Assembly (NCBI GenBank): GCA_023457495.1
Contig: JAEWLQ010000079.1
Coordinates: forward strand, 10,270 to 74,269
Reading direction: 5' to 3'
Length of the DNA stretch: 64,000 bases
From: Pseudomonadota bacterium
Lineage (GTDB): Bacteria; Pseudomonadota; Gammaproteobacteria; Steroidobacterales; Steroidobacteraceae
The notes under the pieces were generated by a model. The model had not been told where the DNA came from and did not search any database. It saw nothing but the letters and a program-made list of their open reading frames with translations. This document shows positions 1-7,002 of this stretch, piece after piece; the stretch's first letter is position 1, and each line of letters starts with the position of its first letter. The translations under genes were made by a program, and so were the position numbers.

Positions 1-177
1 GTTCAGCAACGCGAGCAGTTGTTTGACCGTCAACGTCTCGGGGTTCGATTCGAGCACCGAAAGGCGGTTCTGGCTCAAGCCGACGCTCTCGGCGACTTTC
101 GCCTGTGACATGTCGAGGTGTTTGCGGCGGCTCGAAAGGATCGCGCCGACCTGTTCGGAGGTGAATATGGATCGCAT
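1..177 (-). CDS. HipB-like XRE antitoxin/repressor, C-terminus cut by window edge
   Basis: The 59 visible codons begin at ATG 177 and read off the left edge of the window, so the C-terminus is missing. They encode a helix-turn-helix domain: SQAKVAESVGLSQNRLSVLE (about residues 29-48) is a typical XRE recognition unit, and the N-terminus (FTSEQVGAILSSRRKHLDMS) resembles HipB antitoxins. HipB proteins bind their own promoter and neutralise a HipA kinase toxin encoded downstream; that gene, if present, lies outside the window. The upstream region carries three dyads with TATC/GATA half-sites, as expected for autorepression. The XRE fold is clear; the HipB assignment is inferred from sequence style and operator shape. 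Confidence 0.7.
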   Translation of the reverse strand, partial: MRSIFTSEQVGAILSSRRKHLDMSQAKVAESVGLSQNRLSVLESNPETLTVKQLLALLN

Positions 178-183
178 TGCCGG

Positions 184-253
184 TTATCCGTCATGAGGAT
201 AACTGCATAATATCCTTATCACAGATAAAGGCAAGTTATCTGCAATACAGATA
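184..253 (-). promoter_or_regulatory. Promoter with three TATC...GATA dyads for the HipB-like gene
   Basis: Read on the minus strand, a sigma70-like promoter has TTGCCT (229-234) and TATTAT (207-212) with a 16-nt spacer. Three inverted repeats surround it. TTATCC/GGATAA (184-189 and 197-202) lies downstream of the -10. TTATC/GATAA (216-220 and 224-228) sits between -35 and -10. TATCTG/CAGATA (237-242 and 248-253) lies upstream of the -35. E. coli HipB operators are TATCC-N8-GGATA; the first dyad here has the same half-sites with N7. Autoregulatory operators are therefore likely. Confidence 0.6.
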
Positions 254-276
254 TCTGCCGGGCCGGACCAAAGGGA

Positions 277-2772
277 TTACTTCGTCAACGCCGCCGCACG
301 GGCCAGCAGACTTGCGCCGGTCTCTTGCAGCGTGAGCACGTTCTGGTCTTCCGGCAACGCCGTATGGGCCTTTCGCAGGTGAATGAGGCCGCGTTCGATG
401 CTCACGCGAGCTGCGTCGCGCTGCGATCTTTCCAGGTACATCTCGCCGCGGTGGATGTTGAGGTCGGCGAGCGAGAAGTCGATCTGCACGTCTTCGCCCA
501 ACGCGGCCACTTCGCGCAGCGACTTCTCGGCGGCGGCGAATAACGTCAAGGCTTCCTCGTACGAGGCGGTCCTGGCCAGGGTCTTCGCCAGGCCGACGTC
601 CGCCATGGCGCTGATCAACTGCGCTCGCGCGTCGCGCGGATCCCGGTTCACGAACGCTGTCGCGGCCTTGCGTTGCAGATCGAGGGCGCGCGCATATTCG
701 CCATTGCCGTAGTAAAGATCCGCCAGGTTCATCTGGGTTTCCGCCAGTCCCCAGCGATAGGCGTCATCATCGGGTTTGAGCGCGAGCAACGCCTCGTCCG
801 CGGCCATGCCTTTTTCCAGCAGGTCCACGGCGTACGCATAGCCGTCGGCCTGCGAGAGTCCCGCGCGGCCGATGATGGCGGCATTGTTGTACGCGCCCGT
901 CAGCGAGCTCAGCCCGCGCGGGTCCGTGGGATGCTTTTGCGCGTATTCCTCCACGGCCGCGATCATCTTGCCAAGCGAGGCTCTTACTTCGGGCATTCGT
1001 CCGAGCCCGCCGAGAACCTCGGCATGATGCGAGTAGTTGTTTCCCAGTAATCCCATGGCTTCGAAGTCGTCGGTAACCACGGACTTCATCGCCTCGCTGA
1101 GCGCCACGCCGCGGTTCGCCAGCGGCAACGCGGCTTCGGCGCCGTTGAGCAGCAGCGTGCGGCGCGTCAGCAGCGAGTTCGTCTTGGTGAGGGCGATTCC
1201 GATACGCGCGTTGCCGGGTTCGAGCTCGTGCAGCGGCTGGAGCAATGCGATTGCGTTGGTATAGCTGCGTATGGCACCGGCGGTGTCGCCCACGCTGGCG
1301 CCCAGCGGATTCCCCTGGATGTCGCCGACCTTCTTGTATGCGATCGCGAGTTCTTCCTGCAGCGCGCGATCGCTGCCGGATTCCTTGTACAAGGCGTCGA
1401 GATATTCCAACGACGTCGTCACCAGCATTTCGCGCGCTTTCGTCGAACCCGGCAGCTGGGCGATTTCATCGTGAAAGGCGAACAACTTGTTGGAGAGCTT
1501 GCGAACGCTGTCGAAATGCCGCTGGGCGACGGCGCGTTGCGCCTCGGCCACTCGCGCTTCATGGATGGCGAAGCCGAGTCCGCCCACGAGCGAGGCAACG
1601 ACGAGCGCCGCGGCGGCGATCTCCACCTTGCGCCGGCGGACGAACTTGCCGAATCGGTATCGCCAGGCATTACCGCGCGCCACGACCGGCAGGCCACCGA
1701 GAAAGTTGCGCAGATCGTTGGCGAACTGCTCGACGCTGCCGTAACGCTTCTGCGGCTCCTTGCGCAGCGCCATGAGCAGGATGTTGTCGAGATCGGCGTC
1801 GATGTCGCGCGCGCGGCGCTCGCCGAGCTTCAGCTGGCTGGGGCGTGTGGGCGCGTTGTCGCTGAGGATTTCCGCGACGCGCTGCGCATCGTTAGTGCGG
1901 TTGCCGTACGGACTTTGACCGGTGATCAGGCGATAGAGCACGACGCCGAGCGAGTAGACGTCGCTCACGGTGGTCACCGTGCCGCCGCTCACCTGCTCGG
2001 GGCTCGCGTAGTCGATCGTCATCGCGCGTAGCTGAGTGCGCGTCTCGTCGCTCGTCGTGCCGGTGATCGGGTTCGCTTCCAGCAGCTTGGCGATGCCGAA
2101 GTCCAGTAGTTTGACCGAGCCGTCGGCGGTCACGAGGATGTTGTTGGGTTTCAGGTCGCGATGCACGACCAGGTGCTGGTGCGCGTAACTCACCGCCGAG
2201 CACACCTGGAGGAACAGCTGCACGCGGTCGCGTACGGAGAGGTCGTGGGCGTCGCAGTATTTGTCGATGGGCTCGCCCTGCACGAGCTCCATCACGACGT
2301 AGGGCACGCCGCCCGGTGTCGCGCCGCCGTCGAGCAGGCGGGCGATGTTGCGGTGATCGAGCTTGGCGAGGATCTGCCGCTCGTTCTTGAACCGGTGTTC
2401 GGCCAGGTTGTCGCGCACGTCGGCGCGCATGAGCTTGATCGCGACTTCGGCGCGGTACTGGTCGTCGTCGCGCACCGCGCGGAACACGTCGCCCATGCCG
2501 CCGGTGCCGAGCGTGCCGACGATGCGGTAGGCGCCGATACGCTCGCCGACGTGATCGTCGAGCGCGGCGAAGACCGAGGCGCTCATTTCCGGAACGGGCG
2601 ACTCGAGGAACTTGCCCGTTGCCGCATGCGAGGCTAGTAGCGAAACGACTTCGTCGATGAGCGCGGCGTCGCCGTTCGATTCGAGCGCGAGCAGGGCGGC
2701 GCGCTCGGCCGGCGGCACTTCCAGTGCCGCGGCAAATAGAGTCTTGATGAGCTGCCAGCGCTCGGGCGTCAT
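277..2772 (-). CDS. Membrane-anchored Ser/Thr protein kinase with TPR-like extracytoplasmic region
   Basis: Hanks-type kinase of 831 aa. With the start at ATG 2772, the glycine loop GTGGMGDVF is at about 89-97, the catalytic Lys of VAIK at about 113, HRDLKPNN at about 204-211, DFG at about 224-226 and SPE at about 257-259, so all catalytic motifs are present. One hydrophobic segment (about 386-403) follows, and then a long helical region with TPR-like repeats, probably periplasmic. The longer reading frame reaches 2841, but ATG 2772 gives the MTPERWQ-type start usual for this family and has GAGG just upstream. Such kinases accompany ECF sigma factors of the ECF43 type; one is encoded nearby at 5243-5878. 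Kinase activity is near certain; its target is inferred. Confidence 0.9.
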   Translation of the reverse strand: MTPERWQLIKTLFAAALEVPPAERAALLALESNGDAALIDEVVSLLASHAATGKFLESPVPEMSASVFAALDDHVGERIGAYRIVGTLGTGGMGDVFRAVRDDDQYRAEVAIKLMRADVRDNLAEHRFKNERQILAKLDHRNIARLLDGGATPGGVPYVVMELVQGEPIDKYCDAHDLSVRDRVQLFLQVCSAVSYAHQHLVVHRDLKPNNILVTADGSVKLLDFGIAKLLEANPITGTTSDETRTQLRAMTIDYASPEQVSGGTVTTVSDVYSLGVVLYRLITGQSPYGNRTNDAQRVAEILSDNAPTRPSQLKLGERRARDIDADLDNILLMALRKEPQKRYGSVEQFANDLRNFLGGLPVVARGNAWRYRFGKFVRRRKVEIAAAALVVASLVGGLGFAIHEARVAEAQRAVAQRHFDSVRKLSNKLFAFHDEIAQLPGSTKAREMLVTTSLEYLDALYKESGSDRALQEELAIAYKKVGDIQGNPLGASVGDTAGAIRSYTNAIALLQPLHELEPGNARIGIALTKTNSLLTRRTLLLNGAEAALPLANRGVALSEAMKSVVTDDFEAMGLLGNNYSHHAEVLGGLGRMPEVRASLGKMIAAVEEYAQKHPTDPRGLSSLTGAYNNAAIIGRAGLSQADGYAYAVDLLEKGMAADEALLALKPDDDAYRWGLAETQMNLADLYYGNGEYARALDLQRKAATAFVNRDPRDARAQLISAMADVGLAKTLARTASYEEALTLFAAAEKSLREVAALGEDVQIDFSLADLNIHRGEMYLERSQRDAARVSIERGLIHLRKAHTALPEDQNVLTLQETGASLLARAAALTK

Positions 2773-2896
2773 GGGGCCTCGCGGGGATCGTCGTTCTTGT
2801 TCTGACCCACGCGCCCGATTCTGGCCGAACTCACCCGTCAATCAAAGCTGCTCGCGCACATTCGCATTAAATAAGCCGATCAGGGGCGCGGTCCAG

Positions 2897-3511
2897 TCAG
2901 CGGACGATGGTCGGCGTGAGCGTCCAGGTCCAGTCGCCCTTTTTGACGATAAGTGACTTCTTGTCCGCCGAAAGGGCGTACTCGCCTGACTTCGGCGGTG
3001 GCATGGCGAACACCATGGGCGAGGGGATGCCGAAGTCTTCGGTGTTGTCTTCGATCTTCGCGGGAACCGAGCGGCGACTGGCCGTGCAGAATTGCGCGAT
3101 TTCCACGACGGGGTAGATAGTCTGGGACTTCAGGTACAGCCCGCCGTTGAAGCTCGGCACGACCTCCTTGAGGTCGAAGAATTCCAGGTTGCCCTTGAGC
3201 ACGGGCGCGAAGCACGCGGCCTCCCGGTCGCGCAGATTGCTGACGGCCGACTTCGAGTTCTGGATGGCCGGGGCGCCGACCAGGGTTTCGTCCGAGTGCT
3301 TCCAGGTGAGGTCGATGATGACGCGGTCGGTGAAGTCCGCCTTTCCGGAGGCGTCACTGGCGACATGGTAGGTCCCCTTGAACTCGCCAACGATGTGGTA
3401 CTTCACGACATCCGCCGCGGACCACTTGGCAGCGGCCGCCATGTCCATCTGTTGCGCGAACGCGGTCAAAGGAAGCAGCCCGATCAGTCCCGAAACGATT
3501 GATTTGCGCAT
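2897..3511 (-). CDS. Secreted protein of unknown function, ECF-regulon candidate
   Basis: 204 aa. The start at ATG 3511 is fixed by AGGAGG 9 nt upstream and by a signal peptide directly after it (MRKSIVSGLIGLLPLTAFAQ, cleavage likely after AFA). The mature part has no domain I recognise; it looks beta-rich, with two cysteines (CFAPVL and QFCTAS). It is transcribed divergently from the lipoprotein gene at 3624. Its promoter region carries the element shared with three other genes here, TGAGCCGG-N15-CGCGTA, 24 nt from the start codon. It therefore probably belongs to the regulon of the sigma factor at 5243. Function unknown. Confidence 0.8.
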   Translation of the reverse strand: MRKSIVSGLIGLLPLTAFAQQMDMAAAAKWSAADVVKYHIVGEFKGTYHVASDASGKADFTDRVIIDLTWKHSDETLVGAPAIQNSKSAVSNLRDREAACFAPVLKGNLEFFDLKEVVPSFNGGLYLKSQTIYPVVEIAQFCTASRRSVPAKIEDNTEDFGIPSPMVFAMPPPKSGEYALSADKKSLIVKKGDWTWTLTPTIVR

Positions 3512-3535
3512 GTGATTTGTCCTCCTGGACACGTA

Positions 3536-3564
3536 TACGCGTGACAAGTCCGGAAACCGGCTCA
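3536..3564 (-). promoter_or_regulatory. Putative ECF promoter for the secreted protein at 2897-3511
   Basis: On the minus strand TGAGCCGG (3564-3557) is followed by 15 nt and CGCGTA (3541-3536). Spacing and both boxes match the elements at 3572, 5876 and 6943. Distance to ATG 3511 is 24 nt. The 8-nt upstream box is the mirror image of the one at 3572-3579, so the two divergent -35 boxes form a dyad with a 7-nt centre. Confidence 0.65.
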
Positions 3565-3571
3565 CGATTCC

Positions 3572-3600
3572 TGAGCCGGAATGACCGCGGTCTACGCGTT
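3572..3600 (+). promoter_or_regulatory. Putative ECF promoter for the lipoprotein at 3624
   Basis: TGAGCCGG (3572-3579), N15, CGCGTT (3595-3600), identical in geometry to three other sites in the window. The predicted transcript would begin only a few bases before ATG 3609, which favours GTG 3624 as the real start of the downstream gene. Confidence 0.65.
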
Positions 3601-3623
3601 GAGCCGTCATGGAAGGAAAAAAC

Positions 3624-5198
3624 GTGTTTGGCCGCATGGCGCTGGCCGCGCTCGCGGCGACGATCACCGTCTCTTGTGGACGTACCGATCCCACCTCGCC
3701 GGCGCCGGAGCCCAAGCCCGAAGTCGAATGGGTCTCCAAAGCCATCTCGTTCGGAGACGGCATGCAGAAGAACCGCGAGGCGGTCCTGCGTGGCGTCGGC
3801 AAGGTCGAATTCGCGTTCCAGCGGCGCCTGCTCACGTTCAGCGGCATCGAGGATGACCTGGGCAACCCCGCCGCGGCGGATGCGGCGCTGCGCGCACTGA
3901 TGAACGAGGTGTATTCGCGCGCCATGCAGACCGATTACACATGGCTGCAGGTGGCGGATGACATGGGGGCCAATGGCATCTCGGCGGTGGCGATGGCCTC
4001 GATGGAATTCATGCTGATCTCGATGAACTTCGACGACCTGGCCGCGCAGGACCCCGGCTCCCGCAGCACCGGCGAGGGGCCGAATCGCGTCGAAGTGAGC
4101 GTCGCGGCCGATGGTCTCGAATACACCTCGAGCAAGGACGTCACGGTCGACGGCATGAACGTGAAGATGCTGAACAAGCTCAAGGTGAACTACTGCCCGG
4201 AGCCGTCCGGCAAGATCGAAGTCGAGATGTCATCGACGTCGTCGCTGTCGCGCGGTGCGAAGGGCGCGAACACGAAGATCGACGTGCACGTGACGCGGTA
4301 CGTCGACGATGACGCGAACATGGAGGCGCTCGACGTCGAGCAGCGCGTGGAGGCCGCGGCCTTCGGCGGCGGCGCTGGGACCTTCGTCGACCTGAGCCAG
4401 GGCATCTCGACGCGCGCGGACGGGGCCAACTACAGCCGCGTGAACCGCACGAGTTCGCAGGCGACCGACGCCGATGTCGCCACCGCCAATTCACTCGCGT
4501 CCATCCTGCAGCTCATGGCGATCGGGGCATCGGAACACACGCGCGACGTGTGGGAGAAGGGCGGCTGCGTGAAACTCGAGACGCCGACTACGCCCGCGGG
4601 GCGAAACGGCGTGAAGCCGGACACCTCGTTCAGCGTCGTGGCCCAGCCGCGCAGCAAGGTGGATGGTTCGAGTGTGGGCGGAACGGTGCGCGCGGACCTC
4701 ACCGGCGACGCCTCGCTCGATCCCGCCTCGACCAAGGTGCGCGCCGATGCGAGCTTCAAGTATGTCGCGCCGGGCGAGCGCAAGAAGCAGGCCCGGCTCA
4801 AGTTTGAGGCCCGCTCGCGGCGCGGTATCGCAAACGCCGAGCTGGCGTTCGATACGAACGGCGCTTCGTACCGCGTGGAAGGCGGCGCCGACGAGTTTCA
4901 TGGCACGGGCGTCGCCTGCGACCTCGCCGAGCAATTCTTCATCGAGGGCAGCGGCGTCACCGTGCGATTCGAGCCGGAATCCGCCGCCGGCGGGCGGTAT
5001 AGCTATTCGGGCAAGATGAGCGGCTTCGAAGTCTTTGGACACGGCGAGTACCGGGTGAACTTCCGCGACGAGGTCGCCGTGAGCATCTCGGCCCACGGTC
5101 CGGGCAGCGTCAAGACCCCGATGGGCGTCCAAACCGCCGAAGGCAAGGAGGAATACACGCTATCCCCGGTGAGCGATGCGGGTTGTGGTGTGACTTAA
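3624..5198 (+). CDS. Large lipoprotein of unknown function, ECF-regulon candidate
   Basis: 524 aa. The frame is open from ATG 3609, but GTG 3624 has GGAAGG 7 nt upstream and keeps a 5' leader behind the predicted promoter, so it is preferred. The N-terminus is a lipoprotein signal with lipobox TVSC at about residues 15-18, so the product is probably lipidated. The mature part begins with a Pro/Glu-rich linker and has no family I recognise; it appears to be soluble and beta-rich. It ends 44 nt before the sigma factor. Its promoter element is shared with the genes at 2897, 5933 and 7003. Function unknown. Confidence 0.8.
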   Translation: MFGRMALAALAATITVSCGRTDPTSPAPEPKPEVEWVSKAISFGDGMQKNREAVLRGVGKVEFAFQRRLLTFSGIEDDLGNPAAADAALRALMNEVYSRAMQTDYTWLQVADDMGANGISAVAMASMEFMLISMNFDDLAAQDPGSRSTGEGPNRVEVSVAADGLEYTSSKDVTVDGMNVKMLNKLKVNYCPEPSGKIEVEMSSTSSLSRGAKGANTKIDVHVTRYVDDDANMEALDVEQRVEAAAFGGGAGTFVDLSQGISTRADGANYSRVNRTSSQATDADVATANSLASILQLMAIGASEHTRDVWEKGGCVKLETPTTPAGRNGVKPDTSFSVVAQPRSKVDGSSVGGTVRADLTGDASLDPASTKVRADASFKYVAPGERKKQARLKFEARSRRGIANAELAFDTNGASYRVEGGADEFHGTGVACDLAEQFFIEGSGVTVRFEPESAAGGRYSYSGKMSGFEVFGHGEYRVNFRDEVAVSISAHGPGSVKTPMGVQTAEGKEEYTLSPVSDAGCGVT

Positions 5199-5242
5199 GA
5201 CCTGCGTCATTGACGCGACGGAGGCGCGCGCCACAATGGCGC

Positions 5243-5878
5243 GTGGACGTCGATAAGAACACCCAACAACAATCCCCCGGCGAAGTCACCCGTCTCCTGC
5301 AACGCTGGGCCGATGGCGAAGCCGGTGCGCTCGAGGCGCTCTGGCCGCTGGTGTACGACGACGTGCGCCGCCTGGCGCGCCGGCAGATGGCGCGCGAGCG
5401 TGGCGATCACACGCTGCAGGGTACGGCGCTCGTGAACGAGGCGTTTATCCGGCTCGCCGGCCAGCGCGTGCTCGAATGGCAGAACCGCGAACAGTTCCTG
5501 TCGCTGGCCGCGCAGATCATGCGGCGCGTGCTGGTGGATCATGCGCGGCAGCGCGGCGCGCAACGCCGCGGCGACGGCGCGAAGAAGGTGAGCATGCACG
5601 ACACGCAGGCGGCGTTCGAGGTCGAAGCCGTGCAGGCGCTGGATTCCCTCGATGACGATCGTGTGGACGTGCTCGCCATCGACGCGGCCCTGACCCGGCT
5701 GCAGCAGATCGATGCGCCGCAGGGCCGGATCGTCGAGCTGCGGTATTTCGGCGGCCTGACCCTCGAGGAGACGGCCAGCGTGACCGGCATCTCCCTCGCC
5801 AGCGTCAAGCGCGAGTGGGCCATGGCCCGTGCCTGGCTGCGGCGCGAACTCGCCTCGCTGGAGTCGCCGGAATCCTGA
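5243..5878 (+). CDS. ECF sigma factor, TIGR02999/ECF43-like
   Basis: 211 aa. Region 2 spans about residues 25-95 (LVYDDVRRLARRQM, TALVNEAFIRL) and region 4 about 140-205 (RIVELRYFGGLTLEETASVTG, then SLASVKREW). This matches the sigma family often encoded beside Ser/Thr kinases. The frame extends upstream to 5183, but GTG 5243 gives normal family length. In region 2.2 the usual acidic AED is replaced by GTA, placing Thr61 where ordinary ECFs carry a glutamate. In characterised ECF43 proteins (EcfP of Vibrio, EcfK of Xanthomonas) such a sigma is activated by kinase phosphorylation. Its stop codon lies inside the -35-like box of the next gene. No anti-sigma factor is adjacent. Confidence 0.9.
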   Translation: MDVDKNTQQQSPGEVTRLLQRWADGEAGALEALWPLVYDDVRRLARRQMARERGDHTLQGTALVNEAFIRLAGQRVLEWQNREQFLSLAAQIMRRVLVDHARQRGAQRRGDGAKKVSMHDTQAAFEVEAVQALDSLDDDRVDVLAIDAALTRLQQIDAPQGRIVELRYFGGLTLEETASVTGISLASVKREWAMARAWLRRELASLESPES

Positions 5879-5904
5879 GCCGGTTTGACGCGATCCTGCG
5901 CGTT
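5876..5904 (+). promoter_or_regulatory. Putative ECF promoter for the gene at 5933
   Basis: TGAGCCGG (5876-5883), N15, CGCGTT (5899-5904). The TGA stop of the sigma gene is the first three bases of the upstream box. Flanking identity with the site at 6943 is extended: CCTGAGCCGGTTT, 7 variable bases, then TCCTGCGCGTTTC in both. Confidence 0.7.
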
Positions 5905-5932
5905 TCTCCTTCACACCGTGAACGGAGGAATC

Positions 5933-6853
5933 ATGAAGAAGCTTGTGGTGTTCCTGACAGGCATGGCGCTCTGTGGCGCTGCCCACGCCCAACTATTGGT
6001 GAACAAGGGGGCGAAGGGCACCCTGACCGTCCAGTACGAATACTCGGCGAACGGCGCGAACAAGGACAAGAACGAGCCTGCGAGCTGGCGCGTGCTGCGC
6101 ACGATGAAAATGGTGGTGCCCATGACCGCGGAGCCGCCGGCGCCGACGTCCTCGCTGCAAACCATGGACGCCGCGTATGCGGCCGACATGGAAAAGAAGA
6201 AGGGCCAGATCCAGGACCTGCACAAGACGATGGCGCCCACGATGAACGACATGATGGCGATCGCCGAGCGTTGCGGCGAGGACGAAGCCTGCATCACGCG
6301 CGCGATCGAGAACTATGGCAAGACCATGGACAAGTCGACGATCGAGAAAGGCAAATCGCAGGTCGCGGCGGCCAGCACCATGAGCGGGCCGCGTTATCAG
6401 CTCTGGCAGCCGGTGTCGCAGAAGGGCACGTATGCCATCGATGAAACGCACACGGGGCAGACCTCGGATCCGGCGTGCATGAACAAGCCCAAGCAGCGTT
6501 GCACGCGCGAGGAGACTCGCAAGGGTGGCGGCGACATTCCGGCGCCGCCGGGATCGAAGAATGCGTCGGCGGCGATGTTCGAAGTCGACAACGTCGGCAA
6601 GGCGGTCATGATCAAACTACCGGTTCCGCTGGGCGCGCTCACGTATACGAAGCAGGTGATCTCGAACTTCCCGGATGAAGCGAGCGGCACCTCGCAGGGG
6701 ACGCTGCCACCGATGGCCGGCCAGCAGAAGACGATTACAGTCGCGCTGCCGGGCGATCTACGCGCGGCGTCGGGCACCGAGACTTACAAGGTCGACGGTG
6801 CGGGCGCAGAGGGTGGAACCATGAAGGTGACCTGGCATTTCGCGATGCAGTAA
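5933..6853 (+). CDS. Secreted protein of unknown function, ECF-regulon candidate
   Basis: 306 aa. ATG 5933 has GGAGGAATC immediately upstream and opens a classical signal peptide (MKKLVVFLTGMALCGAAHAQ, cleavage after AHA). The middle (about 80-130) is helical and Lys/Met-rich with two Cys (ERCGEDEACI); two further Cys lie near PACMNKPKQRC, which suggests disulfides in the periplasm. No known domain recognised. It follows the sigma gene directly and carries the shared promoter element, so co-regulation by that sigma is likely. Function unknown. Confidence 0.8.
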   Translation: MKKLVVFLTGMALCGAAHAQLLVNKGAKGTLTVQYEYSANGANKDKNEPASWRVLRTMKMVVPMTAEPPAPTSSLQTMDAAYAADMEKKKGQIQDLHKTMAPTMNDMMAIAERCGEDEACITRAIENYGKTMDKSTIEKGKSQVAAASTMSGPRYQLWQPVSQKGTYAIDETHTGQTSDPACMNKPKQRCTREETRKGGGDIPAPPGSKNASAAMFEVDNVGKAVMIKLPVPLGALTYTKQVISNFPDEASGTSQGTLPPMAGQQKTITVALPGDLRAASGTETYKVDGAGAEGGTMKVTWHFAMQ

Positions 6854-6861
6854 GCCGCTTT

Positions 6862-6909
6862 CCAGGCGTGTCCGTTGCCAGTGGCATTCATGGCAATCGA
6901 CACGCCTGG
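6862..6909 (+). terminator. Long hairpin after the 5933 gene, probable terminator
   Basis: Perfect 11-bp arms CCAGGCGTGTC (6862-6872) and GACACGCCTGG (6899-6909), with a second inner stem TTGCCA/TGGCAA (6875-6880 and 6891-6896). There is no T-run, so a Rho-assisted or RNA-stabilising role is possible. It separates the 5933 gene from the promoter at 6943. Confidence 0.5.
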
Positions 6910-6942
6910 CTGCGTCTGGAGCTCAGGTCTCCGCCGGATTCC

Positions 6943-6971
6943 TGAGCCGGTTTCTCCGGTTCCTGCGCGTT
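6943..6971 (+). promoter_or_regulatory. Putative ECF promoter for the lipoprotein at 7003
   Basis: TGAGCCGG (6943-6950), N15, CGCGTT (6966-6971), followed by a 31-nt leader to ATG 7003. Nearly identical over about 33 bp to the element at 5876 apart from the central spacer. Confidence 0.7.
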
Positions 6972-7002
6972 TCCCTCCCGACGGACAATCAAAAGGGTGG
7001 AT

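Noticed and set aside
2773..2896. Possible fifth ECF promoter copy upstream of the kinase (TGAGTTCGG ... CGCGTG on the minus strand)
   Set aside because: The upstream box has two mismatches and the spacing is 12 rather than 15 nt, so it does not fit the strict pattern of the other four.
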